Source of the DNA: JBMNOU01 sp050943215
GTDB lineage: Bacteria; Bacillota; Clostridia; Christensenellales; SZUA-584
Length of the DNA stretch: 9,096 nt
Direction: 5' to 3'
Assembly: GCA_050943215.1 (NCBI GenBank)
Contig: JBMNOU010000069.1
Coordinates: 1-9,096, forward strand
The notes below the pieces were generated by a model, which was not told where the DNA came from, ran no database searches, and saw only the letters and a program-made list of their open reading frames with translations. The translations under genes and the position numbers were made by a program. Each line of letters begins with the position of its first letter. Positions within the stretch are counted from its first letter, which is position 1. Shown here piece by piece: positions 6,331 to 9,096 of the stretch.

Positions 6331-7503
6331 TTATATCCTTGCAACTTTGCTTTTACGTGCCGCTTCTGCTACAGCCTTTGCCACAGCCTGGCCGACCCTT
6401 GGATCAAACGGTGCCGGAATTACATATTCGCTATTAAGTTCACTGTCACCTACAAGATCTGCTAAAGCATATGCCGCCGCGATCTTCATTTCATCGTTGA
6501 TATCGCTCGCCCGTACATCGAGTGCCCCGCGGAATATTCCGGGGAATGCCAGTACGTTATTGATCTGGTTGGCAAAATCGCTCCGCCCCGTACCTACAAC
6601 GCTTGCGCCCGCTTCTTTGGCAAGGTGTGGCATGATCTCGGGCACCGGATTGGACATCGCAAATATTATTGGATCTTTAGCCATGCTATTAACCATTTCC
6701 TTAGTAAGGATTCCCGGTACCGATACGCCGATAAACACGTCCGCTCCCGCAATTACATCCTTAAGCGAACCTTTCTTCATTTCCCTATTGGATATTTTCG
6801 CCATATCCTGTTTGAACGGATTAAGCCCATCGCGCCCTTCATATATCGCGCCCTTACTATCGCATAGTATCACGTTTTTCAGTCCTAGGCTCATAAGCAG
6901 CTTCGTAATCGCAACACCTGCTGCGCCCGCGCCTGATATGACCGCTTCCTGTTTGCTAAGATCTCTGCCCGTCAGCTTCATCGCATTGATCATGGCTGCG
7001 GTTACCACTACTGCTGTACCGTGCTGGTCGTCATGGAAGATCGGTATATCGCACCGCTCTTTTAATTTCTTTTCGATCTCAAAGCAGCGCGGCGCCGCGA
7101 TATCCTCCAGGTTGATCCCACCGAAACTACCCGATATCTGATAAATAGTCTCTACGATATCGTCCACTTTTTTTGATTTGATGCAGAGCGGAAATGCGTC
7201 CACATCACCAAACGCCTTAAAAAGCACGCACTTGCCTTCCATTACCGGCATGCCCGCCTCCGGCCCGATATCCCCTAGGCCCAGCACCGCCGTGCCATCT
7301 GTTACTACAGCCACGAGGTTCCATCTACGCGTTAGTTCATAGCTTTTAGTGATATCTTTTTGTATCTCGAGACACGGCTGTGCGACACCCGGCGTATATG
7401 CCAGCGATAAATCATCTTTCGTCTTGACCGGCGTCTTTGCGATGACCTCAATCTTGCCATGCAATTGATAATGCAATTTCAAACTCTCTTTATTGTAATC
7501 CAA
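6331..7503 (-). CDS. mae: malic enzyme, short bacterial NAD-type
   Basis: It oxidatively decarboxylates (S)-malate to pyruvate and CO2 in the cytoplasm. The 390-residue protein matches the short bacterial class. Visible features are the catalytic Tyr36 in SLAYTPGVAQPC (33-44), TDGTAVLGLGDIGPEAGMPVMEGK (68-91) ending in catalytic Lys91, metal ligands Glu133/Asp134 in GGINLEDI and Asp159 in FHDDQHGTA, the Rossmann loop GAGAAG (191-196), SNPVPE (284-289) and NQINNVLAFPG (312-322). An acidic residue after the second Rossmann strand (Asp215) favours NAD over NADP; this is an inference. The start is TTG at 7503, matching the family's usual MDYN start. Its ribosome binding site GAGAGG (7518-7513) lies in the last codons of pgk, 6 nt away, so the two are translationally coupled. 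Confidence 0.95.
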   Translation of the reverse strand: MDYNKESLKLHYQLHGKIEVIAKTPVKTKDDLSLAYTPGVAQPCLEIQKDITKSYELTRRWNLVAVVTDGTAVLGLGDIGPEAGMPVMEGKCVLFKAFGDVDAFPLCIKSKKVDDIVETIYQISGSFGGINLEDIAAPRCFEIEKKLKERCDIPIFHDDQHGTAVVVTAAMINAMKLTGRDLSKQEAVISGAGAAGVAITKLLMSLGLKNVILCDSKGAIYEGRDGLNPFKQDMAKISNREMKKGSLKDVIAGADVFIGVSVPGILTKEMVNSMAKDPIIFAMSNPVPEIMPHLAKEAGASVVGTGRSDFANQINNVLAFPGIFRGALDVRASDINDEMKIAAAYALADLVGDSELNSEYVIPAPFDPRVGQAVAKAVAEAARKSKVARI

Positions 7504-7509
7504 CGTCTG

Positions 7510-8766
7510 TTACCTCTCGTTACCAAATTTTTTCGCTGCATGTTTTAAAGCCGCAACTACCGGCAGTTCTTCCCCTGAAAGAAACCGTACCATGGCGCCG
7601 CCTCCTGTGCACACATAGCCCATCTTATTTGCGAGGCCGTATTTGTTTGTCGCCGTAACGCTATCACCGCCACCAAGTACGGTAAACGCCTTGGTATCGG
7701 CTAGCGCCTGCCATACGGCTTTTGTACCATATTCAGTCAGGGGTTTTTCAAATATGCCCATCGGTCCGTTGACGAATACCGTCTGCGCGTTCATGATTTC
7801 CCGTACAAACAGCGCCGCTGTCTTTTCGCCAATGTCTGTAAGCGCCTCGTCAGCCGGCAGACTGGCCACATCAACAGTCACCCGTTGATCATCCGCGTAT
7901 GAAAGATCAACCGGCAGCACGATCTTATCCCCGAATGCGCGGAGTATTTCTTTTGTTTTTTCGATGAACTCGCCAAGGTTGTTTTTCATGATAAAATCAA
8001 GAGACGGTTTGCCAATATCAACACCCTTTGCGATCAGCATCACATTGCCGACAAGCCCGCCTGCCAGCACCTTATCCGCTATCCCTTCGGTTAGCACCTT
8101 ATCCATCATCAAAAACGCATCCTGTATCTTTGCGCCGCCCAGCACAAACACAAGCGGTTTCTTGGGCTCTTCGAGTATCTCCGCTAGCACACTATATTCC
8201 TTTTCAAACAAACGCCCCATCGCGGAGGGCAGTAGCTGTTCGAAAGCGATCAGCGAAGGTTGTGCCCGGTGCGCGGCCGCAAATGCGTCCACTACGAACA
8301 GATCACCAAGTGGCGCCAGTCTTTCGACAACAAGCGTCTTGGCCTGTTGCTCTGGGGTTAAATTAAGTTTCGTTTCGAAAAGCGTCATCTCTTCTGCCAT
8401 AAAGCGCACGTTGTCGAGAAGGATGATCTCACCGTCTTTAAGGCCTTTGATCTGCTCAATTGCGTACGGCCCGCAGACGTCGGGCACAAACGTGATATTT
8501 TTCCCCGTCAGTTCGCTGAGCACCTTCGCATGCGGCCTTAAGTTGTAATAGTTTTTATACTCGATATCGCTGCCCTGATGCGCAAGCACCACGAGCCTTG
8601 CACCCTTATCGCCAAGCTCCTTGATCGTGGGGGCGCAGCCCTCTATCCGGGTAATATCCTTTAGCATGTCCTTTTGCTTGTCCACAGGCTCGTTGATATC
8701 CACCCGAAGCAGCACGGTCTTTCCCTTCACATCAAAATCATCGATAGTATTGATTCTGAATTTCAT
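7510..8766 (-). CDS. pgk: phosphoglycerate kinase, archaeal-type
   Basis: PGK converts 1,3-bisphosphoglycerate and ADP to 3-phosphoglycerate and ATP. This 418-residue form resembles archaeal PGKs more than the usual bacterial ones: it starts with TIDDFDVKGKTVLLRVDIN, has AHQ (62-64) where bacteria have SHLGRP, then DGEIILLDNVRF (111-122), DAFAAAHRAQPS (160-171), LGGAKIQD (209-216), NGPMGIFE (333-340), GGGDS (365-369) and CTGGGA (386-391). Substrate-site residues Arg21, Asp23, Asn25, Arg40, His63, Arg121, His166 and Arg167 are kept. The arginine normally found in HLGRP or HQSRPG is missing; the loop reads HQGSDIEYKN. The ATG at 8766 lies 1 nt after the stop of the GAPDH gene, with only a weak ribosome binding site, so translation is probably coupled. 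Confidence 0.93.
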   Translation of the reverse strand: MKFRINTIDDFDVKGKTVLLRVDINEPVDKQKDMLKDITRIEGCAPTIKELGDKGARLVVLAHQGSDIEYKNYYNLRPHAKVLSELTGKNITFVPDVCGPYAIEQIKGLKDGEIILLDNVRFMAEEMTLFETKLNLTPEQQAKTLVVERLAPLGDLFVVDAFAAAHRAQPSLIAFEQLLPSAMGRLFEKEYSVLAEILEEPKKPLVFVLGGAKIQDAFLMMDKVLTEGIADKVLAGGLVGNVMLIAKGVDIGKPSLDFIMKNNLGEFIEKTKEILRAFGDKIVLPVDLSYADDQRVTVDVASLPADEALTDIGEKTAALFVREIMNAQTVFVNGPMGIFEKPLTEYGTKAVWQALADTKAFTVLGGGDSVTATNKYGLANKMGYVCTGGGAMVRFLSGEELPVVAALKHAAKKFGNER

Positions 8767-8767
8767 A

Positions 8768-9096
8768 TCATTTCATTCCCAAATATTTATTAGTTTCGGC
8801 CGTTCCGCTCTCGCGCGTTGTCTGCATCTTCATCGCTGCGCGGATTGCATCGATATTCTCGGGGATAACCACCGATTCCTGCGGGATGTTGATCGCAAAC
8901 ATGATGTCGTCACCCGACTTTACGATCGATTCCTCCCACAGCGCAACCTCGTACATGTCGCCGCGGCTGTTGCCAATATCTCTTGCCCACCTAAATAGCG
9001 ACGCGTTGCCAAGAAATCCGTCCGCGATCTTAACCGGCATGATCCGAGGATGTTCATTCGCCATATCCCATAAGTTTTTCTTCTCAATCTTCTTCT
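8768..9096 (-). CDS. gap: type II (archaeal-type) glyceraldehyde-3-phosphate dehydrogenase, C-terminal part only
   Basis: The gene enters from the right edge, and only the last 108 residues are visible. The frame is open to the window end (KKIEKKNLWDM precedes residue 11), so the ATG at 9064 is internal and not a start. The C-terminus is characteristic of archaeal type II GAPDH: RWARDIGNSRGDMYEVALWE, then a beta segment, then INIPQESVVIPENIDAIRAA and a final TNKYLGMK, closely paralleling the archaeal RDLGRPRGDxYEV, HQESIVVPENIDAIRA and TNxxLGI pattern. Bacterial type I GAPDH lacks these. The enzyme oxidises and phosphorylates glyceraldehyde-3-phosphate to 1,3-bisphosphoglycerate, the substrate of the adjacent PGK. 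The catalytic cysteine lies outside the window. Confidence 0.87.
   Translation of the reverse strand, partial: KKIEKKNLWDMANEHPRIMPVKIADGFLGNASLFRWARDIGNSRGDMYEVALWEESIVKSGDDIMFAINIPQESVVIPENIDAIRAAMKMQTTRESGTAETNKYLGMK

Noticed and set aside
6347..7141. A 264-codon open frame on the plus strand opposite malic enzyme
   Set aside because: It lies antisense to a complete, motif-rich malic enzyme gene, has Ser/Ile/Pro/Leu-rich composition typical of antisense reading, and matches no family I know.
7964..8548. A 194-codon open frame on the plus strand opposite pgk
   Set aside because: It is antisense to conserved PGK motifs, with a Ser-rich shadow composition and no convincing ribosome binding site.
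9062..9064. ATG as the start of a 98-residue gene at the right edge
   Set aside because: The frame is open to the window end, and the sequence is the C-terminus of a longer GAPDH, so this methionine is internal.

Overview
The window looks like chromosomal DNA from an endospore-forming Firmicute of the class Clostridia. The grounds are a CotF-type spore coat gene, strong AGGAGG ribosome binding sites, tightly overlapping genes, several TTG/GTG starts and medium GC content. The exact order cannot be read from the sequence. Nearly all of it is coding, and no intergenic stretch exceeds about 110 bases. I see no rRNA, tRNA, insertion sequence, CRISPR array or prophage.

Layout. (1) Positions 1-438, minus strand: two small spore-coat-type genes, a 71-residue helical protein and then a CotF-like protein cut by the left edge. 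A forespore-sigma-like promoter lies upstream. (2) Positions 545-4921, plus strand: a five-gene housekeeping operon of recX, birA, a P1-family (S58) self-processing peptidase/amidase, acpS and a fused NAD(P)HX epimerase/dehydratase (nnr). Neighbouring genes overlap or are 1 nt apart, so they are almost certainly co-transcribed. (3) Positions 4922-5008: convergent gap with one clear terminator, serving the minus strand. (4) Positions 9096-5009, minus strand: a central-carbon operon, in transcription order type II (archaeal-type) GAPDH (only the C-terminus is present), archaeal-type phosphoglycerate kinase, short NAD-type malic enzyme and a LarA-family nickel-pincer racemase. A terminator-like hairpin separates the last two.

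How the genes may work together. The minus-strand operon encodes two consecutive glycolytic steps (glyceraldehyde-3-phosphate to 1,3-bisphosphoglycerate to 3-phosphoglycerate), both in archaeal-type form, followed by malate/pyruvate interconversion and a 2-hydroxyacid racemase. The simplest reading is a C3/C4 acid module in which the LarA protein racemises malate or lactate next to malic enzyme. The plus-strand operon groups maintenance functions: RecA modulation, biotin attachment and biotin-gene control, carrier-protein activation and repair of damaged nicotinamide cofactors.

No wholly unknown system is evident. The observations most worth a second look are the archaeal-type GAPDH-PGK pair in a spore former, the altered substrate-site loop in that PGK, the malic enzyme-LarA pairing with its intervening hairpin, and the apparently leaderless recX transcript.
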